A stretch of DNA of 64,000 nucleotides, taken from contig NZ_SSXU01000016.1 in NCBI RefSeq assembly GCF_009469605.1, forward strand, positions 1-64,000. Reading direction: 5' to 3'. Below the pieces are notes generated by a model that was not told the origin of the DNA, searched no databases, and worked only from the letters and a program-made list of their open reading frames with translations. This document shows, piece by piece, positions 1 through 8,602 of this stretch; within the stretch, counting starts at the first letter, position 1; every line of letters begins with the position of its first letter. Made by a program: the position numbers and the translations under genes. Origin of the DNA: Zoogloea sp. 1C4. Its GTDB lineage: Bacteria > Pseudomonadota > Gammaproteobacteria > Burkholderiales > Rhodocyclaceae.

Positions 1-30
1 CAGATCAAGGCCGATACGCGTAATCTTCAT
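1..30 (-). mobile_element. IS110-family transposase, N-terminal fragment (cut by window edge)
   Basis: Only the first ten codons are in the window. On the minus strand they read MKITRIGLDL, the usual opening of IS110-family (DEDD) transposases, and a GAAGGAG ribosome-binding site lies 7 bases upstream of the ATG. The rest of the element lies beyond the left edge, so intactness and ends cannot be judged. Its 5' flank faces the nirB regulatory region. The call rests on a short N-terminal match only. Confidence 0.55.
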
Positions 31-146
31 GGCGGACTCCTTCTTTCTGATTGACCGGGGGTGACACTTCCCAGTCTGGCTCATCGAAGCCGTTTCAGGA
101 GGGAGGAGTCCATCTCATTGACCTACAGGGGGGCGCGCTGGTTTCA

Positions 147-183
147 TGCACCAATCCGGGGCTTGCTGCACCGCAGTAGGGCT
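147..183 (+). promoter_or_regulatory. Tandem enhancer-like sites upstream of nirB
   Basis: Two 17-bp elements at 147-163 and 167-183 share identical arms, TGCACC at the left and GGGCT at the right, and start exactly 20 bp apart. The arms resemble NtrC-type sites (TGCAC-N-GGTGCA). They lie about 75-100 bp upstream of the start expected from the sigma-54-like promoter at 226-241, the usual enhancer distance. NtrC control of nitrite assimilation is established in related bacteria; binding here is inferred. Confidence 0.5.
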
Positions 184-225
184 GTTTTCGGCCCTCGAAC
201 CCCTGGTTTTCCGCGAAAAACCGCC

Positions 226-241
226 TGGCACGATACCTGCT
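226..241 (+). promoter_or_regulatory. Sigma-54 (RpoN)-type promoter for nirBD
   Basis: TGGCACGATACCTGCT matches the -24/-12 consensus TGGCACG-N4-TTGCW with one mismatch and correct GG/GC spacing. Transcription would start near 253 and leave a leader of about 210 nt before the nirB ATG at 466. The leader contains GC-rich inverted repeats (for example GCCCGC...GCGGGC around 253-277), but I saw no convincing U-tract terminator. With the tandem sites at 147-183 this suggests nitrogen control. No other gene lies in 31-465. Confidence 0.6.
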
Positions 242-465
242 GAGTAGTCATTGCCCGCTGGCAGTGTCGTCGCGGGCGGTATTGCCTCCGCCAACGACGG
301 CGGGACCCGAGAGAGTGGGGCGCGTGTGCGTCTGCAACCTCGTTGTTCCAACCCGACTTTGATCCGCGTTCCGCGGGGGCCATGATGTCTGCGCCGCTCG
401 TTTCCCGAGCACTGGCAAGGATGTCCTGAATGTCCCGGCAGGAGCCAGGACGTGCAGGATTCATC

Positions 466-3003
466 ATGAAAATCATTGTTGTCGGCCACGGCATGGTGGG
501 CCACAAGTTCCTCGAAGAACTTCAGTCGCTCGCAGCCGCCCCTACCGAAGTCACCGTGCTGTGCGAAGAGCCTCGCGCCGCCTACGACCGGGTTCATCTC
601 TCCGAATTCTTTGCTGGCAAGACGGCCGACGACCTCTCGCTGGTCGAGCCGGGCTTCTTCGACAAGACCGGCTTTGCGCTGCGCCTCAACACCCGTGCCA
701 CGGCCATCGATCGCCGCAACAAGACGGTGACCACCGCCGAAGGCGAGGTGCTGGCCTACGACAAGCTGGTGCTGGCCACCGGCTCCACGCCCTTCGTGCC
801 CCCCGTGAAGGGCAATGACCGGGCCGACTGCTTCGTCTATCGCACCATCGAGGATCTGGAGGCGATGACCGAATGCGGCGCCCGCTCGAAGACCGGCGTG
901 GTGGTGGGCGGCGGCCTGCTCGGCCTTGAATGCGCCAAGGCGCTGCGGGATCTGGGCCTCGAGACCCACGTGGTGGAGTTCGCCCCGCGCCTGATGGCGG
1001 TGCAGGTGGATGACGACGGCGGCCGCATCCTGCGCAGCAAGATCGAAGCGCTGGGCGTGAAGGTGCACACCAACCGCAACACCGTGGAGATCACCGATGG
1101 CGCCCGCGCCCGGCATCGCATGGTGTTTGCCGACGGCTCCTATCTCGAGACCGACATGATCGTGTTCTCCGCCGGCATCCGCCCGCGGGACGAACTGGCC
1201 CGCCAGAACGCCCTGGCGGTGGGCGCCCGCGGCGGCGTGGCGGTGAATGACCACTGCGGCACCAGCGACCCGGACATCTACGCCATCGGCGAATGCGCGG
1301 CGTGGAAGGACATGGTGTATGGCCTGGTGGCCCCCGGCTACGACATGGCCCGCGTGGTCGCGCGGCACATCGCCGGCCAGCCCGGCGGCGATTTTGCCGG
1401 CGCCGACATGAGCACCAAGCTCAAGCTGATGGGCGTGGATGTGGCGAGCATCGGCGATGCCCAGGGCCGCACGCCCAACTGCCGCAGCTTCCGCTACATG
1501 GACGAGGTGAAGCAGGTCTACAAGAAGATCGTGGTGAGCGAGGACGGCAAGCGCCTGATCGGCGCCGTGCTGGTGGGCAACGCCGACGAATACGGCACCC
1601 TGCTGCAGATGGCGCTGAACGGCATCGCGCTGCCCGCCGACCCGGAGTTTCTGATTCTCCCGTCCAGCGACGGCAAGGCCAAGCCGGGCCTGGGCGTGGA
1701 TGCCCTGCCCGACAGCGCCCAGATCTGCTCGTGCAACAACGTCACCAAGGGCCAGATCTGCGCGGCGGTGGCGGATGGCGTTTCCGACATCGGCGCCATG
1801 AAGGCCTGCACCAAGGCCGGCGCCACCTGCGGCGGCTGCGTGCCGCTGGTCACCCAGGTGATGAAGGCCGAGATGGCGCGCCTGGGCATGGCGGTGAACA
1901 ACCACCTGTGCGAACACTTCCCGTATTCGCGCCAGGAGCTCTTCCACCTCATCAAGGTGGGCGAGATCAAGAGCTTCGACGAGCTCATCGCCAAGCACGG
2001 CAAGGGCCTCGGCTGCGACATCTGCAAGCCCACCGCGGCGAGCATCTTCGCCTCGTGCTGGAACGAGTTCGTGCTGAAGAAGGATCTGGCCAGCCTGCAG
2101 GACAGCAACGACTACTTCCTCGGCAACATCCAGAAGGACGGCACCTACTCGGTGGTGCCGCGCATGCCGGGTGGCGAAGTGACCCCGGACGGCCTGATCG
2201 CCGTGGGCCAGGTGGCCAAGAAGTACGGCCTCTACACCAAGGTGACGGGCGGCCAGCGGGTCGATCTGTTCGGTGCCCGCGTCGAGCAGCTGCCGCTGAT
2301 CTGGGAAGAGCTGATCGCCGCCGGCTTCGAATCCGGCCACGCCTACGGCAAGAGCCTGCGCACCGTGAAGAGCTGTGTGGGTTCCACCTGGTGCCGCTAC
2401 GGGGTGGATGACAGCGTCGGCCTCGCGGTCGAGCTGGAGAACCGCTACAAGGGCCTGCGCGCGCCCCACAAGATCAAGTTCGGCGTATCGGGCTGCACCC
2501 GCGAGTGCGCCGAAGCCCAGGGCAAGGACGTGGGCATCATCGCCACCGACAAGGGCTGGAACCTCTACGTGTGCGGCAACGGCGGCATGAAGCCGCGCCA
2601 CGCCGAGCTGATCGCGGCCGACCTGACCAAGGAGAAGCTCGTCCAGCTGATCGACCGCTTCCTGATGTTCTACGTGCGCACCGCCGACCGCCTGCAGCGC
2701 ACCAGCACCTGGCGCGACAACCTGGAAGGTGGCCTCGACTACCTGAAGGACGTGGTGGTGAACGACAGCCTGGGCCTCGCCGCCGAGCTGGAAGCCCAGA
2801 TGCAGCACGTGGTGGATACCTACCAGTGCGAATGGAAGACCGCCGTCACCAACCCGGACGTGCGCAAGCGCTTCCGCACCTTCGTGAATAGCGACAAGGC
2901 CGACGAGCACATCGTCTTCGTGGAGGAGCGCGGGCAGATCCGCCCGGCCCGCCCTGACGAGCGCCGCGCTGCCGATTCCGCCGAACTTGCCGAAACCGCC
3001 TGA
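466..3003 (+). CDS. nirB: Assimilatory nitrite reductase [NAD(P)H], large subunit
   Basis: Reduces nitrite to ammonium in the cytoplasm with six electrons from NAD(P)H via FAD, Fe-S and siroheme. At 845 aa it has the normal family length. It shows an N-terminal FAD motif (VGHGMVGHKFLEEL), an NAD(P) motif GGGLLGLE, BFD-like [2Fe-2S] cysteines at about 421, 423, 455 and 458, and siroheme/[4Fe-4S] cysteines at about 637, 643, 677 and 681 (CVGSTWC and CTREC). The open frame extends 12 codons upstream, but the ATG at 466 gives MKIIVVGHGMVG, which fits the family start. nirD follows 9 bp later, then the nitrite channel. The promoter looks sigma-54 dependent. Confidence 0.95.
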   Translation: MKIIVVGHGMVGHKFLEELQSLAAAPTEVTVLCEEPRAAYDRVHLSEFFAGKTADDLSLVEPGFFDKTGFALRLNTRATAIDRRNKTVTTAEGEVLAYDKLVLATGSTPFVPPVKGNDRADCFVYRTIEDLEAMTECGARSKTGVVVGGGLLGLECAKALRDLGLETHVVEFAPRLMAVQVDDDGGRILRSKIEALGVKVHTNRNTVEITDGARARHRMVFADGSYLETDMIVFSAGIRPRDELARQNALAVGARGGVAVNDHCGTSDPDIYAIGECAAWKDMVYGLVAPGYDMARVVARHIAGQPGGDFAGADMSTKLKLMGVDVASIGDAQGRTPNCRSFRYMDEVKQVYKKIVVSEDGKRLIGAVLVGNADEYGTLLQMALNGIALPADPEFLILPSSDGKAKPGLGVDALPDSAQICSCNNVTKGQICAAVADGVSDIGAMKACTKAGATCGGCVPLVTQVMKAEMARLGMAVNNHLCEHFPYSRQELFHLIKVGEIKSFDELIAKHGKGLGCDICKPTAASIFASCWNEFVLKKDLASLQDSNDYFLGNIQKDGTYSVVPRMPGGEVTPDGLIAVGQVAKKYGLYTKVTGGQRVDLFGARVEQLPLIWEELIAAGFESGHAYGKSLRTVKSCVGSTWCRYGVDDSVGLAVELENRYKGLRAPHKIKFGVSGCTRECAEAQGKDVGIIATDKGWNLYVCGNGGMKPRHAELIAADLTKEKLVQLIDRFLMFYVRTADRLQRTSTWRDNLEGGLDYLKDVVVNDSLGLAAELEAQMQHVVDTYQCEWKTAVTNPDVRKRFRTFVNSDKADEHIVFVEERGQIRPARPDERRAADSAELAETA

Positions 3004-3012
3004 GGAGCCCGC

Positions 3013-3352
3013 CATGAGCATCGCACCCCTTGAATGGACCACCGTGTGCCCGGTGGACGACATCCTGCCCAACACCGGCGTCAGCGCGCTGGTGAGCGGG
3101 CGCCACGTGGCGGTCTTCCGCGTCGGCGAGACGCAGTTCTACGCCATCGACAACGTGGACCCGAAATCCGGCGCCAGCGTCCTCTCCCGGGGGCTGGTGG
3201 GCAACCTGGGGGATCACGTGGTGGTCGCCTCGCCGCTCTACAAGAACCACTTCGACCTCGCCGACGGCGTGTGCCTGGAAGCGCCGGAGTATTCGGTGCG
3301 CGCCCACACGGTGCGCATCGAGGACGGCCGCGTGCAGGTGGCGCTGGCCTGA
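3013..3352 (+). CDS. nirD: Nitrite reductase small subunit (Rieske-like)
   Basis: A 112-residue partner of NirB. NirD proteins have a Rieske ferredoxin fold but usually lack the iron-sulfur ligands, and none of the Cys-x-His pairs of a true Rieske centre is visible. The start chosen is the ATG at 3013, preceded by GGAGCCCGCC, rather than an ATG at 2987 inside the nirB end. It is 9 bp from the nirB stop, so co-transcription is expected. A long inverted repeat follows directly. Confidence 0.9.
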
Positions 3353-3354
3353 TC

Positions 3355-3422
3355 TGTAGGTCGGACTTCAGTCCGACATCCCCTGCCTCCTCCTGTGGTG
3401 TCGGACTGAAGTCCGACCTGCA
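3355..3422. repeat. REP-like inverted repeat downstream of nirD
   Basis: Two 24-base arms (3355-3378 and 3399-3422) are near-perfect reverse complements, and each arm also contains an internal palindrome (GTCGGACTTCAGTCCGAC). The RNA would fold into a long cruciform-like hairpin between nirD and the channel gene. There is no T-run, so it may stabilise the nirBD mRNA or stop transcription partly. A related but different element is at 10094-10130. Confidence 0.75.
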
Positions 3423-3533
3423 GGAAGAGCGCAACGCAACAACATCGCCTGAATCAACCCGCCGGCACACAACAATGCCCGACGCGCGGCCACCGCGCGA
3501 TCGAGCCTGCCGGCCACCACGAAGGAAACCAAC

Positions 3534-4346
3534 ATGGCCTACCTCGCTCCTGCCGAATTCGTCACCAAGATGGTGGACGCCGGTGAATCCAAGCTGCTCA
3601 TGTCCACCCGCGACACCCTGATCCGCGCCTACATGGCCGGCGCCATCCTGGCCCTTGCTGCCGCCTTCGCGGTCACCGTATCGGTGAATACCGCCAACCC
3701 GCTGATCGGCGCGCTGCTGTTTCCGGTGGGCTTCTGCATGCTCTACCTGCTGGGCTTCGATCTGCTGACCGGGGTGTTCACCCTCGCGCCGCTGGCGGTG
3801 CTCGACAAGCGCGCCGGCGCCACCTGGGGCGGCGTGATGCGCAACTGGGGGCTGGTGTTCACCGGCAACTTCGCCGGTGCGCTCACGGTGGCGGTGTTCA
3901 TGGCCATCATCTTCACCAACGGCTTCTCCGAGGCGCCCAACGCCGTCGGGGTGAAGATCGGCCACATCGGCGAAGGCCGCACGGTGGGCTACGCCGCCCA
4001 CGGCGCCGCCGGCATGCTCACCCTGTTCATCCGCGCCGTGATGTGCAACTGGATGGTGTCCACCGGCGTGGTGGCCGCGATGATGTCCACCAGCGTGTCG
4101 GGCAAGGTCATCGCCATGTGGATGCCGATCCTGGTGTTCTTCTACATGGGCTTCGAGCACAGCATCGTGAACATGTACCTCTTCCCGTCGGGCCTGATGC
4201 TGGGTGGCAACTTCACCTTCATGGACTACATGATCTGGAACGAGATCCCCACCGTGCTGGGCAACCTCGTCGGCGGCCTGACCTTTGTGGGCGCCACCCT
4301 GTATTCCACCCACTACAAGACCGCGCCCAAGCGTCGCGCCGCCTGA
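3534..4346 (+). CDS. nirC: Formate/nitrite transporter family channel (NirC-like)
   Basis: A 270-aa inner-membrane protein of the FocA/NirC family. It forms a pentameric pore for nitrite or formate. Six hydrophobic segments are visible. The family signature GFEHSIVNMYLFP near residue 205 carries the gating histidine of FocA-type channels. Its place directly after nirBD favours nitrite import or export of toxic nitrite over formate. The next gene starts at a GTG two bases after this stop, so the two are probably translationally coupled. Confidence 0.9.
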   Translation: MAYLAPAEFVTKMVDAGESKLLMSTRDTLIRAYMAGAILALAAAFAVTVSVNTANPLIGALLFPVGFCMLYLLGFDLLTGVFTLAPLAVLDKRAGATWGGVMRNWGLVFTGNFAGALTVAVFMAIIFTNGFSEAPNAVGVKIGHIGEGRTVGYAAHGAAGMLTLFIRAVMCNWMVSTGVVAAMMSTSVSGKVIAMWMPILVFFYMGFEHSIVNMYLFPSGLMLGGNFTFMDYMIWNEIPTVLGNLVGGLTFVGATLYSTHYKTAPKRRAA

Positions 4347-4348
4347 GC

Positions 4349-6088
4349 GTGGCCAGCGGCAATCTGCGGGTGAGCCTCGGCCAGGCATCCCTGGCCGGGG
4401 CTCACGACGTCAACCAGGATTTCCACGGCGCCCTGCTGCCCAAGGGGCACCAGCTCGCCAGCAAAGGCATCGCGCTGGCGATTGCCGATGGCATCAGCTC
4501 GAGCGCGGTGAGCCAGCTCGCCAGCCAGACGGCGGTGGGCTCGTTTCTCGAGGATTACTACGCCACGTCCGAGGCGTGGTCGGTGCGCCGGGCGGCCGAG
4601 CGGGTGCTCTCCGCCACCAACTCGTGGCTGCATTCCCAGACGATGGGTGGCGACGGGCGCTTCGAGAAGGATCGGGGCTTCGTGTGCACCTTCTGCGCGC
4701 TGATCCTCAAGGGGCGCGACCTGCACCTGCTCCACGTGGGCGATTCGCGCATCTACCGGCTGCACCCCCAGGCGCTGGAGCAGCTCACCGAGGATCACCG
4801 GGTGCGCATGTCGTCCACCGAGTCGTATCTGGGGCGGGCGCTGGGCGTCGGGCCCCATGTGGAGATCGACTACCGGGGCTGGGCGGCCGAGGTGGGCGAG
4901 GTGTACCTGCTCGCCACCGACGGCGCCTACACCCACCTGCAGGCCGACGACATCCACGCCGCCCTCGGCCGCCATCCGGATGATCTGGATGCCGCCGCCT
5001 CCGATCTGGTGAGCCTCGCCCACCGGCGCGGCTCCACCGACGACGCCACCTTGCAGCTCCTGCGCATCGACGCGCTGCCGGCGAGCGACGCGCCCCACCC
5101 GCAGCTACGTCGCGAGGGGCTGGCGATGCCGCCCCAGCTTGCGCCGCGGATGGAGTTCGAGGGCTTCACCATCCTGCGCGAGCTGCAGGTGAGTGCCCGC
5201 AGCCACCTGCATCTGGCGGTGGATCAGGCCAGCGGGCTGCAGTACGTCATCAAGACGCCGTCGGTGGACCTGAGCCAGGACGCGGATTACCTCGACCGCT
5301 TCGTGCTGGAGGAATGGATCGCCCGCCGGGTGGACAGCCCCCACGTGGTCAAGACCTGGCCCGGCGACCGCCCGCGCAGCCACCTCTTCGTGGCGATGGC
5401 CTTCATCGACGGCCAGACCCTCGCCCAGTGGCGGGTGGATAACCCCAAGCCCAGCCTCGAGAGCGTGCGCGGCATCGTCGAGCAGATCGCCCAGGGCCTG
5501 CAGGCCCTGCACCGGCGCGAGATGCTCCACCAGGATCTGCGCCCCGAGAACGTGATGATCGACGCCCAGGGCACGGTCAAGCTCATCGACCTGGCCAACG
5601 CCCACGTGGAAGGGCTGGCCGAATATCACCGGGACGCCCTCGTCACCGGTGTGCCCGGCACCCTGCAATACGCCGCGCCGGAATACCTGCTGGGCAAAGG
5701 CGGCAGCCAGCGCAGCGAGCTGTTCTCGCTGGCGGCGATCACCTACCAGCTCCTCACCGGCCAGCTGCCCTACGGGCTGGAGGCCACCCGCGTGCGCAGC
5801 CCGGCGGATCTGCGCCGTCTGCGCTACGTGCCTGCGCGTCATCTGCGCCCGGATCTGCCGGCGTGGGTGGACGCGGTGCTCGGCAAGGCCCTCAGCCCCC
5901 AGCCGGACAAGCGCCAGGAGGTGATCTCGGAGTTCGTGCAGGATCTGAAGGCGCCGGGCCCGCAGTTCCAGAACGAACGCGCCACCCCGCTGATCGACCG
6001 TGATCCGGTGCTGTTCTGGAAGTGCAGCACCGCGGTGCTGGCGCTGGCGGTGGTGGGATTGCTGGGGCTGCGGGTGTTCGGGCACTGA
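4349..6088 (+). CDS. PP2C-type phosphatase / Ser-Thr kinase fusion with C-terminal membrane anchor
   Basis: About 579 aa. Residues 1-235 resemble a PP2C phosphatase (HDVNQD near the start, IADGISS, LLHVGDSRIYRL, LLATDGAYTH). Residues 265-535 resemble a eukaryotic-like kinase: ATP lysine in YVIK at about 302, catalytic loop HQDLRPEN at about 394, and DLA instead of DFG at about 414. A hydrophobic segment near the C-terminus (about 553-575) should anchor it to the inner membrane. The GTG at 4349 is chosen because it begins right after the nirC stop and matches the domain boundary. Fusions of this type recur beside nitrite/nitrate assimilation genes; the target is unknown. HQD and DLA are departures from canonical HRD and DFG. 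Confidence 0.85.
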   Translation: MASGNLRVSLGQASLAGAHDVNQDFHGALLPKGHQLASKGIALAIADGISSSAVSQLASQTAVGSFLEDYYATSEAWSVRRAAERVLSATNSWLHSQTMGGDGRFEKDRGFVCTFCALILKGRDLHLLHVGDSRIYRLHPQALEQLTEDHRVRMSSTESYLGRALGVGPHVEIDYRGWAAEVGEVYLLATDGAYTHLQADDIHAALGRHPDDLDAAASDLVSLAHRRGSTDDATLQLLRIDALPASDAPHPQLRREGLAMPPQLAPRMEFEGFTILRELQVSARSHLHLAVDQASGLQYVIKTPSVDLSQDADYLDRFVLEEWIARRVDSPHVVKTWPGDRPRSHLFVAMAFIDGQTLAQWRVDNPKPSLESVRGIVEQIAQGLQALHRREMLHQDLRPENVMIDAQGTVKLIDLANAHVEGLAEYHRDALVTGVPGTLQYAAPEYLLGKGGSQRSELFSLAAITYQLLTGQLPYGLEATRVRSPADLRRLRYVPARHLRPDLPAWVDAVLGKALSPQPDKRQEVISEFVQDLKAPGPQFQNERATPLIDRDPVLFWKCSTAVLALAVVGLLGLRVFGH

Positions 6089-6104
6089 GGGGGCGGTGAA
6101 CGCA

Positions 6105-6128
6105 GAAAAGGGGCCGAAGCCCCTTTCC
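6105..6128. terminator. Bidirectional terminator between the nir operon and enoyl-CoA hydratase
   Basis: AAAAGGGGC-CGAA-GCCCCTTTC forms a 7-9 bp hairpin with A/T flanks on both sides. It lies 17 bp after the kinase-phosphatase stop and 24 bp after the stop of the convergent hydratase gene, so it can serve both. Confidence 0.75.
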
Positions 6129-6151
6129 CGTGTGCTGCGCGAACCGCGGAA

Positions 6152-6928
6152 TTACTGGTTCTTGAACTCGGCCTTGCGCTTCTCGACGAAGGCGGCCATG
6201 CCTTCCTTCTGGTCGTCGAGGGCGAAGCTGGAGTGGAACACGCGGCGCTCGAAGAGCAGGCCTTCGTTGAGGCCGGATTCGAAGCTGCGGTTGATGGATT
6301 CCTTGATCATCATGATGACGGGCAGGGAATAGCTGGCGATGGTGGCGGCGGCGGCGAGGGCTTCTTCCACCAGCTTGTCGGCGGGGATCACGCGGGCCAC
6401 GAGGCCCGCCTTCTCGGCTTCGGCGGCGTCCATCATGCGGGCGGTGAGGCACAGGTCCATGGCCTTGGCCTTGCCCACGGCGCGGGGCAGGCGCTGGGTG
6501 CCGCCGGCGCCGGGCAGGGTGCCGAGCTTCACTTCGGGCTGGCCGAACTTGGCGGTGTCGGCAGCGAAGATCATGTCGCAGCTCATCGCCAGCTCACAGC
6601 CGCCACCCAGGGCAAAGCCGGCCACCGCGGCGATCACCGGCTTGCGGAAGGTCTTGAGGCGCTCCCAGTTGCGGGTGATGTAATCGCCCTTGTAGGCGTC
6701 CATGTAGCTGAACTTGGCCATCATGCCGATGTCGGCGCCGGCGGCGAAGGCCTTCTCGGAGCCGGTGATGACCACGCAGCCGATGTTCTCGTCGGCCTCG
6801 AAGCCGTCCAGCGCCACACCCAGCTCATCGACGAGGGCGTCGTTGAGGGCGTTGAGGGCCTTGGGGCGGTTGAGGGTGATGAAGCCGACCTTGCCACGGG
6901 TCTCGACGATGATGTTCTGGTAATCCAT
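6152..6928 (-). CDS. Enoyl-CoA hydratase (crotonase family)
   Basis: A 258-aa crotonase that hydrates trans-2-enoyl-CoA to L-3-hydroxyacyl-CoA. It has the oxyanion-hole stretch [21 protein letters not shown], and a second glutamate in [20 protein letters not shown], so both catalytic glutamates are present. It closes a minus-strand beta-oxidation set. It starts 22 bp after the racemase stop with GGAGGACAC before the ATG. The substrate is probably a short or 2-methyl-branched enoyl-CoA judged by its neighbours; this is inference. Confidence 0.9.
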   Translation of the reverse strand: MDYQNIIVETRGKVGFITLNRPKALNALNDALVDELGVALDGFEADENIGCVVITGSEKAFAAGADIGMMAKFSYMDAYKGDYITRNWERLKTFRKPVIAAVAGFALGGGCELAMSCDMIFAADTAKFGQPEVKLGTLPGAGGTQRLPRAVGKAKAMDLCLTARMMDAAEAEKAGLVARVIPADKLVEEALAAAATIASYSLPVIMMIKESINRSFESGLNEGLLFERRVFHSSFALDDQKEGMAAFVEKRKAEFKNQ

Positions 6929-6950
6929 GTGTCCTCCAAGCGTGTTTTAG

Positions 6951-8096
6951 TTAAATCGCCCCGGCACGGCGCAGGCCGTCGATGGCGTCGGGGGTGAAGC
7001 CCCAGTCTGCCAGCACGTCCTCGCCCGTGGCCCCAACCTGGGGCGGGCGGGGCGATGCCGGAGGGCTGCGGCTGAAGCGGGGAGCCGGCGCCGGCTGAAT
7101 GACGCCGCCTACCTCGATGAAGGTGCCGCGAGCCCGATTGTGCGGGTGTTCGGGCGCTTCGTCCATGTCCAGAACGGGCGCCACGCAGGCGTCGCTGCCG
7201 TCGAACACCGCGCACCATTCGTCGCGCGTACGGGTTGCCAGATGTTCGGCGACGCGGCTCTTGAGTTCGGGCCAGCGGGCGCGATCCCACTGCTGGCTGA
7301 AGTCCGGATCGTCGATGCCGGCCTTCTGCAGGAACAGCGCGTAGAACTGCGGCTCGATGGGGCCGATGGAGACGTACTTGCCGTCGGCACAGCGGTAGGT
7401 GTCGTAGAAGTGCGCACCGCCGTCGAGCAGGTTGCTGCCCCGCGTTTGCCCCCACTGGCCCATGGCCTTGAGGGTGTACATCATGGTCATGAGGAGCGCC
7501 GAGCCGTCGGTCATCGCCGCGTCCACCACCTGGCCCTTGCCGGAGTTGCGCGCCTCGGTGAGCGCTGCGAGCACGCCGACCACCAGCAGCATCGCTCCGC
7601 CGCCGCAGTCGGCCACCAGATTGAGCGGCACCACCGGCTTGCCGCCGGGCTCGCCGATGGCGTGCAGCGCGCCGGAGAGCGACAGGTAGTTGATGTCGTG
7701 CCCGGCAGTGTGGGCGAGCGGGCCGGTCTGGCCCCAGCCGGTCATGCGGCCATAGACGAGGCGCGGGTTGGCGTTGAGGCTCTCGTCCGGCCCCACGCCG
7801 AGGCGCTCCATCACGCCGGGGCGGTAGCCTTCGACGAGGATGTCGGCCCTGGCGACCAGCTCGCGGGCGGCGGCGAGGCCTTCGGGCTTTTTGAGATCCA
7901 GCGTGACGACGCGGCGGGAGCGGTTGAGGATGTCGATGTTGGGATCAAACAGGTCGGACGCCGGCTTTGCGCCCGGCGCGGGCTTGCGTTCGATGCGCAC
8001 GACTTCGGCGCCGAGGTCGGCGAGGATCATCGCGGCCATGGGGCAGGGGCCGAGGGCGGCGAATTCGACGACTTTGATGCCGTGGAGGGGGCCCAT
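6951..8096 (-). CDS. Class III CoA-transferase family, alpha-methylacyl-CoA racemase type
   Basis: 381 aa, CaiB/BaiF fold. The stretch [13 protein letters not shown] is typical of alpha-methylacyl-CoA racemases, whose catalytic His and Asp act by 1,1-proton transfer at C-2, rather than of true CoA-transferases. The start is the ATG at 8096 ([12 protein letters not shown]), preceded by AAGGAGAC; the frame runs further upstream only through repeat sequence. It would epimerise (2R)- to (2S)-methylacyl-CoA so that the neighbouring dehydrogenase can oxidise it, which points to a branched substrate such as an isoleucine intermediate or isoprenoid acid. Confidence 0.85.
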   Translation of the reverse strand: MGPLHGIKVVEFAALGPCPMAAMILADLGAEVVRIERKPAPGAKPASDLFDPNIDILNRSRRVVTLDLKKPEGLAAARELVARADILVEGYRPGVMERLGVGPDESLNANPRLVYGRMTGWGQTGPLAHTAGHDINYLSLSGALHAIGEPGGKPVVPLNLVADCGGGAMLLVVGVLAALTEARNSGKGQVVDAAMTDGSALLMTMMYTLKAMGQWGQTRGSNLLDGGAHFYDTYRCADGKYVSIGPIEPQFYALFLQKAGIDDPDFSQQWDRARWPELKSRVAEHLATRTRDEWCAVFDGSDACVAPVLDMDEAPEHPHNRARGTFIEVGGVIQPAPAPRFSRSPPASPRPPQVGATGEDVLADWGFTPDAIDGLRRAGAI

Positions 8097-8162
8097 TGGT
8101 TTTGTCTCCTTGGTTTTGTTGTTCTTGTTTTGATTTGGCTGGCGGTGCTTGTTTGGCGCGCC

Positions 8163-8412
8163 GTTGGCCGGGGTGTTCGCCCCCGGCGGGCGACCTACTT
8201 TCTTGCTTCGCCAAGAAAGTAGGCAAAGAAGGCGACCCGGCTTCACCGGTCATTCGCTGCGCGAATGACTCCCCTGCGCTGCTCGAAGCGGGCGGCCGGC
8301 GCGGAACTCGCCGGTTGCGCCGGCTCAGACAGCCGCGCCGGAAGGCCCCGCCCGCTTCTCCGCTGCTCGGCGGATCAGACGGGCTTTGGTGCGCCACCGA
8401 GCCTCTTCGGGA
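8163..8412 (+). repeat. Dispersed intergenic repeat, copy A
   Basis: About 250 bp that recurs at 9829-10075 (same orientation) and 49271-49507 (inverted). Hallmarks are a GGCGGGCGACCTACTTTCTT stretch followed by a perfect 10-bp inverted repeat (CTACTTTCTT at 8195-8204, AAGAAAGTAG at 8213-8222), then GGCGACCCGGCTTCACCGGTC and a GC-rich tail ending in CAGACGGGCTTT. It carries no plausible gene. The remainder of the gap to 8602 has a hairpin GGGGCGAAC...GTTCGCCCC at about 8445-8466 and nothing else recognisable. Confidence 0.8.
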
Positions 8413-8602
8413 TTTGAAGAGGTTTTGGGGCGGGGGTTTTTCTTTGGGGGCGAACGCTTGTTCGCCCCGACAACCCTCGCGTCGTAAAGGGTGCGAAGGG
8501 CGTAGCGAGCGGCCTGAGGTTGCGACGAGGAACGCAGCCGTACTTGAGTACGGCGAGTACCGGAATCGCAAGATCGGGCCGCGCAGTAGCCCGGCGCGCC
8601 CT

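Noticed and set aside
115-3075. Very long open frame on the minus strand opposite nirB (986 codons)
   Set aside because: Antisense shadow of a high-GC gene: composition is His/Ala/Gly/Val-rich, no domain, and nirB on the other strand has all its catalytic motifs.
4043-4348. Longer N-terminus for the phosphatase-kinase, overlapping nirC
   Set aside because: The region is the third frame of nirC; the family start aligns with the GTG at 4349.
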